64,000 nt of DNA from Lotus japonicus (Eukaryota; Streptophyta; Magnoliopsida; Fabales; Fabaceae). Both the position numbers and the translations under genes were made by a program. Under the pieces are notes generated by a model, which was not told the origin of the DNA, ran no database searches, and saw only the letters and a list, made by a program, of their open reading frames with translations. Each line of letters begins with the position of its first letter. Position 1 is the stretch's first letter. Below, piece after piece: positions 21,750-31,042 of this stretch. Where the stretch lies: contig NC_080043.1 in NCBI RefSeq assembly GCF_012489685.1, positions 48,685,127-48,749,126 on the forward strand. Reading direction: 5' to 3'.

Positions 21750-23306
21750 TTAAACAAGCTTGGCTGCTTTTTCTTTCTTCTTAGGACACTGTTTTGAAAA
21801 ATGTCCTTTTTCTCTGCAAATAAAGCATCTTCTATTTTTCCCTTTTCCTCTGAAAGATTTCTTTTTGAAGAACTTAAAGTTCTTCTTTTTTCCTTTCTTG
21901 AAGAAGGATTTCTTTCCCTTTTTGAAAGTCTTTGAAGTCTTGCAATGACAATTCTCATCCTTGCATTTGATGTTTTGGTATTTCTTTTTACAAATACCTC
22001 TGTACTTCTTTTTATCATTTACCATCTTCTCAAAAAGTTGTTGTTGGCTGCAAATCTTTTCAAGGGCAGCGATGCTGACCTGATAGATTTCTCCCATAGT
22101 CATCTGTGTGACTTCTTTGTTCATAGTCTGAAGTAATCTCCACATTTCTTCTTGCAGTTCATCTAGAAGAGAACTGACATAGGTGTTCTTCAGACTGGGA
22201 TCATTTACACCATTCAACTGGTAGAATCTCTGGGACATTCTTTGATAGTGTCGTTCCAAGTCTGGCTTTTTTAGGGAACAACACTTCATCTCAAAGTATT
22301 CTCTTCGAACCTCTTTATCTAGGAGAGATTGATCTCCTAGAAATTGGAATTGAAAGGTTGCAATTACTTGTGGAATAGAGATTCTATGGAACGAGTCTTG
22401 ATGAACTGCTCCGAGGCTTTCATACCATTCTTTCAGGACTCCGGTCATGTTTGCACAAAATTCTTCAATAACTTTGTATTGATCAGCATCAGGTTTCACC
22501 ATCTTTGCATCTAACCATGCTTTGAAGTCTAAAAACTTCTTTCTCCATTGAGATAGAGGAATGTTGTCAATAGAGAATAAAGGAGTTCCTGAAGGAATTG
22601 GAGTATTGATTTCTCGAGGATGCAGTCTTGTCGACTCATAATCCATCGTTACTGAAGGTTCTTCATCTATGGCGGTAGCCATAAGAGCATTTGTTAAATC
22701 TGCATATTGATAAGAGTCCTCCGAGTTTTCTGACGTCTCTGATGATTCATCTGAAGACATCTCACCTCCAACTGAGAAGTTTGAAACAGGTTGTGATACC
22801 ATTAGATGATGCTTTGGAGAGGATGCAGTGGAGGCTATTTCAATCTTCTTTGGGGAAGGTTCTGGTGATGTTTCTGGAGAGGATGTGGGTTCAGGGATAG
22901 CCTTTTCCTTCCTTTTTTCTTTTGAGGTGTCGGTGTCTATTTTTAGATAAGGAGGAAAAAGAGGAGTAGTCATTTGAGGTTTTGACAGAGTAGTATTTGG
23001 AAAGATCTTTGAAGGTAGGACATAGTAAGGATCACCTTCATAGACTGTTGGATTTTGGTGTCTGGAAACATGCTCTTTCAGTTCTTCATACTGAGCTTGC
23101 GTCCTCCTTAATTCACGTTCCTTTTCCATAAAGGCGGTATTGAAGATTCGTTCTTTTTTCATTACGCCTGTTTCCTCCTCAAGGCTCCCAAACTTTTGTT
23201 TGACTTCCCTGTAATGTTTCTGCAGCTTTGTAGACATCTTGTTAATTTCTTGTTCTAAGAAATCAACCTTTTCGTCAATCTTTTGCAGAATTTTGTTTTG
23301 AGCCAA
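21750..23306 (-). CDS. Viral capsid protein with C-terminal zinc knuckle (remnant)
   Basis: This 518-codon frame begins with a predicted coiled coil (LEQEINKMSTKLQKHYREV), then an S/T/P-rich acidic part. A helical core around residues 250-420 (WRKKFLDFKAWLDAKM...EEMWRLLQTMNKEV) is of the kind seen in caulimovirid capsids. A very basic lysine/phenylalanine-rich tail ends in one CX2CX4HX4C knuckle, CFICREKGHFSKQC. The knuckle binds the pregenomic RNA during packaging in this family. It ends at a stop (21750-21752), after which the same frame resumes toward the protease. Its start at 23306 is arbitrary because the frame changes between here and the upstream part. Confidence 0.75.
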   Translation of the reverse strand: MAQNKILQKIDEKVDFLEQEINKMSTKLQKHYREVKQKFGSLEEETGVMKKERIFNTAFMEKERELRRTQAQYEELKEHVSRHQNPTVYEGDPYYVLPSKIFPNTTLSKPQMTTPLFPPYLKIDTDTSKEKRKEKAIPEPTSSPETSPEPSPKKIEIASTASSPKHHLMVSQPVSNFSVGGEMSSDESSETSENSEDSYQYADLTNALMATAIDEEPSVTMDYESTRLHPREINTPIPSGTPLFSIDNIPLSQWRKKFLDFKAWLDAKMVKPDADQYKVIEEFCANMTGVLKEWYESLGAVHQDSFHRISIPQVIATFQFQFLGDQSLLDKEVRREYFEMKCCSLKKPDLERHYQRMSQRFYQLNGVNDPSLKNTYVSSLLDELQEEMWRLLQTMNKEVTQMTMGEIYQVSIAALEKICSQQQLFEKMVNDKKKYRGICKKKYQNIKCKDENCHCKTSKTFKKGKKSFFKKGKKKNFKFFKKKSFRGKGKNRRCFICREKGHFSKQCPKKKEKAAKLV

Positions 23307-23326
23307 AGAGTTCTCTGTCTGCCAGT

Positions 23327-24031
23327 TTAGAACTTCTTCAGCTTGAGTAACAGGTTTTGAAGCTCCATCAGGAAGTATTTCTGAACTAGTGACAAAAGGC
23401 TTGTTTGAACCTTTTTGACCGGGTCATTCTTCCTTTCAAGAGGAGGAAAATTATAGTCATAGGAGTTAGAAGAGGAGAACATCATGCATGCTTCTTTTTG
23501 TAAAGGCTTTGGAATGGAAAATCTGTTGTTATTTTTGCAGTTTGAAGGAGGAGGAGGCCAAGTAATCAGGGTAGGATCATTGGGTGGAGGACAAGATTTT
23601 TCTTTTCTTAAGGCCATCAGGCCCTTTCGATAAAGAGGTAGAGGTTCTGGTCTTGAGGGGAGAGACCAAGGTTGGCTATTTGGCTTTGGTTTTCTTGGTT
23701 TTGGTGGTGGTCGGCAAGGAGATTTTGGTTTCTCTTCTTCTTCCTCTTCTTCTTCATCCTCATCACGATCCATCTAGCAATCACAATCTTCATCACACAT
23801 TTCCGGGGCTACATCCCATATAAAGTGACCATTTATCTTGTCACTATAAATAGGAGTACCATCTTTTCTAAAGGAGTGAACAGGAATTTCCTTCTCTTTT
23901 TCTCCGAGAGTAATCATCATGGTGGAGAATACAGGATTAGAAGAAGAAGATGAAACTCCTTCCTTCCTCTTAAAAATGGTCTTGACAGTACCATCAGAGA
24001 ATCTTCTCATAGTGGATTCAGTGGACATCAC
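23327..24031 (-). pseudogene. Acidic and proline-rich region between viral movement and capsid proteins
   Basis: Two open stretches, 24031-23774 and 23773-23327, share the frame of the movement-protein ORF and are separated from it and from each other by stops (24104-24106 and 23774-23776). The second starts MDRDEDEEEEEEEE and is rich in proline and lysine. It is probably the N-terminal part of the capsid polyprotein or a linker. No domain was recognised. A frame change lies between 23327 and 23306. Confidence 0.5.
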
Positions 24032-24103
24032 AGGCTGCTGATCTTTCTTAAAAACTTCATAATTACTAATCCACTCAAGTGGAATTAGTCCTTCAAGTTC
24101 CTT

Positions 24104-24937
24104 TCAAGGAATCTGCTTGGGAATCTGGATAATACATGGAGCATGATTTTCAGAATTTGCTATGATCATCAAAGCATTTTCTGAAAGCTTGTTCTCCATG
24201 GGAAGATCAATAAAATGATCTTGTAGACGGAAGACAATCTGATGGTTCAGGGAGGCTGCAAAAGCCTCTGAATCTTGAGGAGCACCTACTATCTGGACTT
24301 GCACCTTGAATCTTCTTGGTACTGTTGGATCTGCTAGATGAACGTTGAAATTTGGAAACATAGTAAGTACTACGCTTCCAGCATTCAAGGTAGTCAGAAC
24401 CGTTCCAATAACTGCATGTTCATAGTGGTGGAAATTTGAGTCTATAAGTGAGACTCTTGCAGTTACCGAAAGTCCTTTCCGTCCATGGAGAGTAAGTATG
24501 AGACGGACCGCTCCAAGATGTAAGGCTACATAGCCTTCTTGTTGCCATAACTTGATCAGTGAAGGATCTATTTCCAGATCCACATATTGTTCTGCAGAAG
24601 TAGCCTTAAGCTGGCACTTATCCAGTTTAGTGGTCTGGATAATCTCTTTGACTCCTGGTCGGGGAGTTGAAATTAACTTTTTAATGGACCATGTGAAGCC
24701 GGATTTGTGTCTTCTGAAAACATTGTATGGACTGAGAAGCGGTGGTACCGTTGTTTCAATTTGGGCACCTTCAGGAACATAGGAATATTCCACAAGGTTT
24801 TCTATTTTAGAGGCCAGAGTTTCTTTACAAGAGGTAGGGATTGAGATTTTAGAGGTTTGGTTTACAGAGATGGGTCGGGGAGAATCTATTTGGACGTCAC
24901 TCATATGTGTGGGGGTTTCCTTCTTACTCACCTTCAT
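24104..24937 (-). CDS. Viral movement protein, 30K superfamily (remnant)
   Basis: The product enables cell-to-cell spread through plasmodesmata in this virus family. The core around LHLGAVRLILTLHGRKGL...VSLIDSNF...GTVLTTLNAG matches the beta-rich 30K-type core, followed by FPNFNVHLADP. The frame is open from 25246, but the tRNA-Met primer site lies inside that extension at 25000-25012. The first ATG after it, at 24935-24937 (MKVSKKETP), is therefore the better start. It ends at a stop (24104-24106), and the same frame resumes downstream. Confidence 0.75.
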   Translation of the reverse strand: MKVSKKETPTHMSDVQIDSPRPISVNQTSKISIPTSCKETLASKIENLVEYSYVPEGAQIETTVPPLLSPYNVFRRHKSGFTWSIKKLISTPRPGVKEIIQTTKLDKCQLKATSAEQYVDLEIDPSLIKLWQQEGYVALHLGAVRLILTLHGRKGLSVTARVSLIDSNFHHYEHAVIGTVLTTLNAGSVVLTMFPNFNVHLADPTVPRRFKVQVQIVGAPQDSEAFAASLNHQIVFRLQDHFIDLPMENKLSENALMIIANSENHAPCIIQIPKQIP

Positions 24938-24999
24938 CCTATTATTATAACATATACCCTCGAGAAAGAGAACAGAGAAGACTGCTCTGGCTGCAGTTA

Positions 25000-25012
25000 G
25001 GCTCTGATACCA
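25000..25012 (-). other. Viral primer-binding site, initiator tRNA-Met
   Basis: On the minus strand the sequence reads TGGTATCAGAGCC, the 13-base complement of initiator tRNA-Met that primes minus-strand DNA synthesis in caulimovirids. It lies between the TATA box and the movement-protein start, as expected in a leader. Confidence 0.85.
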
Positions 25013-25396
25013 CTGTTGGCCGGGAGCCCCTCTGTTATTCATATAATGATCAAATAGTTCACAAGATGAGCTTTTCGGCAAGCATAGCCATCGGCCTACT
25101 TCTCGAACCACAGTTACTATATTTGATCTATCACACAAATAACAAAGAGGACCGTAGCAATGGATCTTTGGTCGGATATATTTCTGATACACCAGATCCT
25201 CACGAAGAGGCAAGTGTAGAGCATACTTTATATCTCGAAGAGCCATCTTCTCTGGAACTCAAGGATCTATGCCATAATAATAAGAATCAAGCTTTCAGAA
25301 AGGAAAAGAAAGAGTTTAGAAAGACATGTTTATAGAACACACTTATGTTATTGATGGATAGGAAATTTGATGCTTACAAATGAAGAGGAGTGCTCC

Positions 25397-25404
25397 TTTT
25401 ATAG
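25397..25404 (-). promoter_or_regulatory. TATA box of the viral pregenomic promoter
   Basis: On the minus strand GCCTATAAAAGGAGC lies in the intergenic region, about 390 bases before the primer site. A strong TATA box followed by a leader with primer site is the standard layout of pregenomic RNA promoters in this family. The start site and enhancer elements were not identified. Confidence 0.65.
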
Positions 25405-25632
25405 GCAAAGGAGTCCTAATACAACAAAATACAAGCAACACTTAGTGAATGCTTACATTAGCATTCCACATTATTCTAATGGATGCATACATCATGATTG
25501 CATCACTTACAACATCATTATCTTACATTATCATGACCTTATCATGACATAATCACACCATATTTACATAATCACTTCTAGTGATTTTTATTTAACTTAT
25601 ATTTTACAATAGACGACAAATGACTCAGCACA

Positions 25633-26307
25633 TTAGTCCCATCTTTTGCGTATAGGCTCATGTTCTGGTGACATGTTCATGTCAGACAAATTACCCGTGT
25701 CGTCAAAAAGCATTGGTTCAGGCTCTTCTGGTTCATGCTCTTGAGACGGTTCTGGATAAGGGTCTTGTGCATCTTGCATTATCACATACCCTGGTCCACT
25801 AAGGTCTACTGCACTAAGAGTCTTGTCAGTAACACTCCTAATAGCTGGCATTACTTTTTCTCCCTGATCATGAATAGTAGGAGGATCTTCCTTTAGAGGA
25901 AAGCAGATAATATCCATCGGCTTTAGGTGAGAACATGTGGAACTAAGGTTAACCACTTCACCATAAGTTCCATTCAACTCATGGAGCTGAATTATCAGAT
26001 AAGCTTGATGAAAGGGAGGCTTGTCCTCTCCTTGGAAGATTGAGATATTGGGAAATGTTGACCAAATCCTAACTTGATTTTGAGTCCAAAGAAACTTTGT
26101 TGTAGGATGCTGGAAGTAAGGACGATGAATTATTGCAACAGTAACATATTCAGCTTGTTCTTCTTTTCTTAACTTCCAAGTCTCCATTCTTTCAAGCTCT
26201 GAATAGAGATTTTTCTTCCAAAGATCCAGTGGTTGGTACCACTCTAGCAAATTCCAAAGTAATGAGGATTCATTCTCTGGATTTTCTAAAAATTCAATCA
26301 TTTTCAT
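25633..26307 (-). CDS. Unknown viral ORF following RNase H
   Basis: The 224-codon frame begins MKMIEFLENPENESS and ends in an acidic, proline/glutamate-rich tail (PSQEHEPEEPEPML). It shares the frame of the RT-RNase H ORF, from which stops around 26434 separate it, so it may be either an extension of that polyprotein or a separate gene. No domain was recognised. It sits just before the intergenic region, where some caulimovirids have an additional gene. Confidence 0.5.
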   Translation of the reverse strand: MKMIEFLENPENESSLLWNLLEWYQPLDLWKKNLYSELERMETWKLRKEEQAEYVTVAIIHRPYFQHPTTKFLWTQNQVRIWSTFPNISIFQGEDKPPFHQAYLIIQLHELNGTYGEVVNLSSTCSHLKPMDIICFPLKEDPPTIHDQGEKVMPAIRSVTDKTLSAVDLSGPGYVIMQDAQDPYPEPSQEHEPEEPEPMLFDDTGNLSDMNMSPEHEPIRKRWD

Positions 26308-26433
26308 AGTTGGGAATAAAATAGGATAATTATGGAGTAAAGTAGTACACCATAAATACCATAAGTCTTCCTCAATGAAAGATTGTCCTGATAAAAGAGC
26401 AAAAATATTTAGAAAAGGAGCTGCAGGGTGAAA

Positions 26434-28077
26434 CTAGGTGGCTTTTGGTACAATGCCATGTTTATGTAGGGATAGTGCTAAATAATGAAACATGTGATCT
26501 TCAACAAATCTTCTAATGATGCTCGGATTCAAGAAGTTCGTCGAAAGCTCAGGTGGAAAGTATTTATTTCTGGCTGAAGGGGCTGAAGAAGAAGATGATG
26601 GATCAGTATTCATCATGATGAGAGGATAGGAATTGGTGGATGAAATCATCTGGATGAATTTTCCTTGCAGTTTAGGTCTAGAAAGATAGTCTGGAATGAG
26701 GTTCTTGGACCCTTGGACATGTTTTACAGAGAAATCATACAGGGAGAACCATTCTTTGAGCCTGAGAATTTGAGGATTGGGAGAAGTTTTATTTTTGAAC
26801 TCAAGCATTTTTGGGAATGATGAGTTATCAATTTGAACTTCAAAATGATGTCCTCTGAGATGAAAATCAAACTTCTTGATCCCATACTTGACTGCCAAGG
26901 TCTCTTTAAAGGTAGTATGATAATGAAGTTCAACATCCTTGAACTGTCCACTAGCATGTCCACAATAGAATTTCTGGCCACCAATTTCTTCAATCAATAC
27001 TACAGCCCAGTAGTGATCACTTGCATCAGTTTGAAGTATTCTTTTCCCATCTCCATGAATCTTCAAAGGAGGAGGATTCTGGGCAGCTTTTTTCAAGAAC
27101 TTTACTACTTCTGTTTGTTCTTTTCCCCATGGTGGTGCATTCTTCCTTAACATCTTGGAAAGCTTTGAAGTGTATTTAGAGACATGCAAAATGAAATCTC
27201 TAATGTAATTCAAGATTCCAAGAAATTGTTGGATTTGCTTCGTAGTGAGCCCTTCATCAGGGAACTTTGGAAGTTCTTCAACAATATGAGGTTGTGGGAC
27301 ATACTTTCCTTCAGTAAAGTGCATTCCTAAGAAGTCTACCTCCTTTGTTGCAATTTGAGATTTCCTGGATGATAGCATGACACCATGCTTGTTACATATG
27401 TCATAGAACTGTTGAAGGAGCTCTTTATGACTTTCTTCATCAGGAGAGAATAAAAGTACATCATCAATGTACACCAAAGAGGTATGCAGTATTGGTTCAA
27501 AGATTTTTGTCATGGCTTTCTGGAATAATGATGGTGCAACCTTGAGACCAAATGGAAGGACTGTCCATTGGTAATGGGCATTTGGAATGCAGAAAGCCGT
27601 CTTGGGTCTGTCCTTTGGATCAAGGCCAAGTTGCCAAAATCCTGACTTCATATCAAATTTTGAAAAGATGTGGGCATTCTTTATGTAGGAATAAAGAGAA
27701 TAGATTTTTGGCAATGGAAACTTATCATCTTTGATGAATTGGTTCAAAGGACGATAATCCACTACAAGCCTTTTCTTTTGCCTGACTTGTTCTGATCTCT
27801 TATTCACATAAAATGCCGTGCAAGCCCACTCTGATTTTGTTGGTTCTATCAAACCTTGTTTGATAAGTTGTTGACATTCTTCTTGTGCCGCCTTGAGTTC
27901 TGAAGGAGTCATTCCAGGGTGTGTTGCCTTTGTAGGATTGATATCTTCATTTAGCTTGAAAGGCAACTGAACAAAAAATTCTTTTTTCTTCCAGAGAAGA
28001 GCCATATTTTTCAAATATATATAACGCCTATCTTGGCTTGTATTTAATTTTTGAATAATTTTGAAAACAAACCTCAT
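26434..28077 (-). CDS. Viral reverse transcriptase-RNase H (remnant, N-terminus missing)
   Basis: The 547-codon frame holds RT (about residues 55-290) with VDYRPLNQF near 106, LPFGLKVAPSLFQ near 174 and the catalytic YIDD at 203-206. RNase H has DAS at 351-353, and the PDYLSR block follows near 470. These enzymes convert pregenomic RNA to DNA. Similarity to caulimovirids rather than gypsy elements rests on the absence of integrase, the neighbouring movement protein, and the form of the RT motifs. The frame meets a different repeat at 28080, which marks the integration or later break point; the link to the protease is not in the window. No stop interrupts the RT-RNase H itself. Confidence 0.85.
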   Translation of the reverse strand: MRFVFKIIQKLNTSQDRRYIYLKNMALLWKKKEFFVQLPFKLNEDINPTKATHPGMTPSELKAAQEECQQLIKQGLIEPTKSEWACTAFYVNKRSEQVRQKKRLVVDYRPLNQFIKDDKFPLPKIYSLYSYIKNAHIFSKFDMKSGFWQLGLDPKDRPKTAFCIPNAHYQWTVLPFGLKVAPSLFQKAMTKIFEPILHTSLVYIDDVLLFSPDEESHKELLQQFYDICNKHGVMLSSRKSQIATKEVDFLGMHFTEGKYVPQPHIVEELPKFPDEGLTTKQIQQFLGILNYIRDFILHVSKYTSKLSKMLRKNAPPWGKEQTEVVKFLKKAAQNPPPLKIHGDGKRILQTDASDHYWAVVLIEEIGGQKFYCGHASGQFKDVELHYHTTFKETLAVKYGIKKFDFHLRGHHFEVQIDNSSFPKMLEFKNKTSPNPQILRLKEWFSLYDFSVKHVQGSKNLIPDYLSRPKLQGKFIQMISSTNSYPLIMMNTDPSSSSSAPSARNKYFPPELSTNFLNPSIIRRFVEDHMFHYLALSLHKHGIVPKAT

Positions 28078-28085
28078 GAGTCATG

Positions 28086-29630
28086 GGCAGTGACAGATCT
28101 AGAAATTATAAGTCGTGGGAGCAACTTATACATATAAATTTATAGCATTAAAAAAGTGATATTTACTATAACAAGTTAGCATATACATCATAAATGTCTT
28201 TTACGAGTTTTCATTCTTCAAAAACACTGCACATTTTTTTTAGGGTTAATCGTCTACTTGACCCCTGTCTTTGTCTCGCCGTCTGAAATCAGCCTCTCCC
28301 CGAAAAATTTATAAATCTGGGTCCTCTTGTTTGCAATAAGTCCGGAGCAGGTCCTCGCCGGAGCCCGGAGCTCCGGCGAGTGATGAATAGGCATGCTGAC
28401 TGGATAAATGAGGCTGGCTTGTCAAGGAAAAAAAATAAATAAATAAATACAAATCAGTTTTATTTAATTAAAATTTCCTAATTAACCCTAACAACTAACT
28501 AAACCCAATCAAGGTCCAAATACTAATTTCTATAATCCCCCAAATTTCCCAACAAAACTAATCCTAATTTAATTAACAAAAATAAATTAACCCCAAATTC
28601 CCAGTCAAATTAGGGTTCTTCTTCTCCTCATCTTCTGATTCCAATCCCCTAGCACCAATACTTTCAATTTTGATTTTGCTTCCTTTGCTCTCTCTATCTT
28701 TCTCCACCCAATCAAACTACTCATAGCCATAGTCACACTCATCTCCACTCTCTCACACACACACACCTTTCTGCAACCACTGTCTTCTTCAACCACTTGC
28801 ATCTTCTTACTTTGTCTGCTGTCAACACCTTCCTGGGCATCTTTCAGATTCAGATGCAACAGAGCAACACAGCACCTCCCCAATGGAGCCAGAAGGGATA
28901 CTCCAGAAAACGCCACCTCAACCCACCGCCACCATACCCACCCACTCCCCACCGCCACCCTTACCTCAACCCCACCGCCACCCTTAACCCCAACCTCACC
29001 CCAACCCCAATTTAAGTTTGGATCTGAGTTTATGAGATAAGAAGAAGGAGAAGAGGGTGAGAGTGAGGAACAGAGAAATTTGGGTCGAGGAGAGACCTTG
29101 AGGTACCTCAAATCCGTGAAAGAGAAACTGAAGCGGCTGTGGTGTTGGACACGGCTTCCACCCCTCCATCTTAATAGCTGTAACTTCCGTTATCTTAGTA
29201 GCGGTAGCTTCCGCTATCTTAGTAGATTTTTTTTTATGAATTTAATCAGTAGCGGTAACTTCCGCTATCTTAATAACGGTAACTTCTGTTATCTTAGTAG
29301 CGGTAGCTTCCGCTATCTTAGTAGATATTTTTATGAATTTAATCAGTAGCGGTAACTTTCGCTATCTTAGTAGCGGTAGCTTCCGCTATCTCAGTAGGTT
29401 TTTTTTAATGAATTTAATCAGTTTTTTTTAATTGGGGGTATAATTGTATTTTTGCTCAAAAGGAGATGGTGTGGATAGTAAAGGGGATGGTACAAATAGT
29501 CTTGGCCAAAACAGAGAGGCAAAGAGCGTACGACTATTGAGTTTTTTTTTTCAAGCATATAATTTTTTTTTTAAAAATAAATAAAAACCGGTGTGGCCAC
29601 ACCTAGCCTGTGAGTGGATCCGCCCCAGGG
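28086..29630. mobile_element. Possible hAT-like inverted-repeat element with GC-rich interior
   Basis: The left end CAGTGACAGATCTA and the inverted right end CTGGGGCGGATCCA resemble each other (10 of 14 positions), and similar GGCGGATCCA ends occur in plant transposons. Inside are a GC-rich segment around 28250-28420, a purine/pyrimidine-skewed CCACCGCCACC region near 28915-29010 and a minisatellite at 29164-29398. An open frame on the minus strand (29111-28605) is low complexity and not convincing as a gene. No transposase and no clear target duplication were seen. Confidence 0.35.
29164..29398 (+). repeat. Minisatellite with hairpin-forming unit
   Basis: A unit of about 26 bp, AGCGGTAGCTTCCGCT followed by ATCTTAGTAG, occurs about seven times, partly in a higher-order arrangement separated by T-rich spacers ending GAATTTAATCAGT. 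Each unit contains the inverted repeat AGCGG/CCGCT. Confidence 0.75.
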
Positions 29631-29674
29631 TGGGAGTATTAGAACGGGAAGAGGCCGGCCTAAGAAATAGAAAA

Positions 29675-31042
29675 GACGCTATGTTCCAGTGGCTCCTATG
29701 GCGGTGGCGAAGGTTTCTCGGTCTCAGGGGCGCCAGGGAGGTGCTTCTTCGTCATGCCGTTCCTGGAGCGACGTGGTTAAGGGATATTCTGTGGCGAGAA
29801 TTGGAAAGCAACCACCGCTGGACTCGGTGGTTATGCTCAAGGGCGTTGGTGGTCATGTTTCCTGTTCGAATCAGATTTCTGATGATCTTCTATTCCCTGA
29901 ATTAGTTGGTGCGGGAAGGCATGGGGCTGATGGGGTGCAACGCGTTCTTGACGACGTGCTGTTCCCGGAGGTGGCTACTTGGTCTGGCATGGATTCGTGG
30001 ATGGATTTGGATGCCCGAGCCGCTGGTTCCGATGAAGGTGGGAAGTCGTTGGCGGTGGAAATTGGAAAGTTGCAGGCGGTGGAATACGCAGAGTTAGAAT
30101 CTGTAGCAGAAGAGAAGGACTTTTTCTCTCCTTTTTTGGCCATTAATGATAATTTAATTCCTTATTCTGGTCTGGCCCCACCAAGGATTGAATTTAGGGA
30201 TGGTTTGGCTTCTCTTGAAATTGGGTTTTTGAAATTCAATCTTTTTCTAACTCCTCCCCTTGGATCTAGGAGTAATTTTTGGCATTGGGTAAATGATCAT
30301 TTGGTACACCTTTTCATTCCTTGCTCGGATCTTATGGGTGGCGCCCTCTCCTCTATTTTGGCGTCCCCTCGGTAGGTGATTGGCCAGCGCTCTCTTGAAG
30401 CAAGGGAGGTTGTTGGGGACTCAGCTTATGATGTAGGTGTGTTGAGCTGTGATGGGCTTGACCCTGGTCGTCCATCGCATTCTTGCTTTGAGGTTGGCGC
30501 TTGCTCTACCGTGGGTTCAGTGCAATTGGAAGCTTGTATTGATTTCGCGAGGGTGGAGGATTCTCTCGGGGAGGATAGTGATGTTGTTGCTGATGATCCC
30601 GTTCTGGATTTTTCCCCTCCGAGGCCCCGTCCTCGGGGTCGACCTAAGCGGATAAAAGAGGCGAAGCGCGGTTTGGAGGGCTCTCGTCGACCTCGGGGCC
30701 GTCCTCGTAAATCAGAGAGTGTTGATCTTGTCGATGAGCCGCAGTCGTCTAGTCCCCCCACTCCTTCCGGCCCGTATTTCACTCGGGCAAAGAAGGCTTG
30801 GTTTTTGGCAAAGTCTGTCGGCATGTCCTTTCCAGGTAGCGATGTAGATGCCATTCGTGGGTTGGCAGAAGATCTTAAAGAAAATTTTCCTTACATGCGT
30901 TAGGTTTTTCTGCGTTGTCTCCTTTGGGTGTGTGTTTTTTGTTCTTTGGGTGGTTTTGTGTTTTCTTTTGCTTTTCCTTTCCCGCTGGGACGTACCTTCT
31001 TTGGCTATTATTGAATAAAATCCATTTTGCTCTAAAAAAAAA
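29675..31042 (+). mobile_element. Poly-A retroposon carrying an AT-hook-like ORF, 13-bp target duplication
   Basis: The unit starts GACGCTATGTTCC and ends in TTTTGCTCT plus a run of A. It is flanked by the direct repeat AAGAAATAGAAAA (29662-29674 and 31043-31055), the mark of LINE-mediated insertion. It carries one ORF (29689-30903) and about 130 bp of 3' UTR with AATAAA near 31013-31018. No reverse transcriptase is present. A 5'-truncated relative lies at 42481-42871 on the other strand, so this is a repeated family and probably moves with LINE enzymes. Confidence 0.7.
29689..30903 (+). pseudogene. AT-hook-like protein of the retroposon, one internal TAG
   Basis: A single frame of about 404 codons is interrupted by one TAG at 30373-30375. 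The N-terminal part has SRSWSDVVKG-like sequence near residue 20, reminiscent of the start of plant LINE ORF1 proteins. The C-terminal part has two AT-hook-like cores (PRGRPK and PRGRPRK near 30640-30710), then TRAKKAWFLAKSVGMSFPGS, and ends at 30903. The last portion is conserved in the copy at 42481-42871, including a similar stop position, which supports it as true coding sequence. There is no zinc knuckle or RT. It could be a LINE ORF1 deletion derivative. Confidence 0.55.

Larger units (their letters stand above)
21017..28080 (-). mobile_element. Endogenous pararetrovirus (Caulimoviridae), near full-length, circularly permuted and decayed
   Basis: Read on the minus strand, the order is RT-RNase H (28077-26434), an unknown ORF (26307-25633), an intergenic region with a TATA box and a tRNA-Met primer site, movement protein (24937-24104), an acidic/proline-rich region (24031-23327), capsid protein with zinc knuckle (23306-21750) and aspartic protease (21569 to about 21175). 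In a circular viral genome this reads MP-CP-AP-RT-RH-ORF-intergenic, so integration opened the circle between protease and RT. About 7.1 kb equals roughly one genome. No integrase or LTRs are present, as expected for a virus that integrates by accident. Several in-frame stops and at least one frame change show it is not functional. Genus is not assigned. Confidence 0.88.

Noticed and set aside
21736..25335. Plus-strand frames across the viral copy
   Set aside because: They are shadows of the minus-strand viral ORFs, which have recognisable motifs.
28605..29111. 168-codon minus-strand ORF
   Set aside because: It is a low-complexity glycine/valine/tryptophan translation of a CCACCGCCACC-rich region, with no homology recognised.
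29164..29398. Possible CRISPR-like array
   Set aside because: The context is a plant genome, units are contiguous or T-spaced, and spacers are not unique sequences of constant length.
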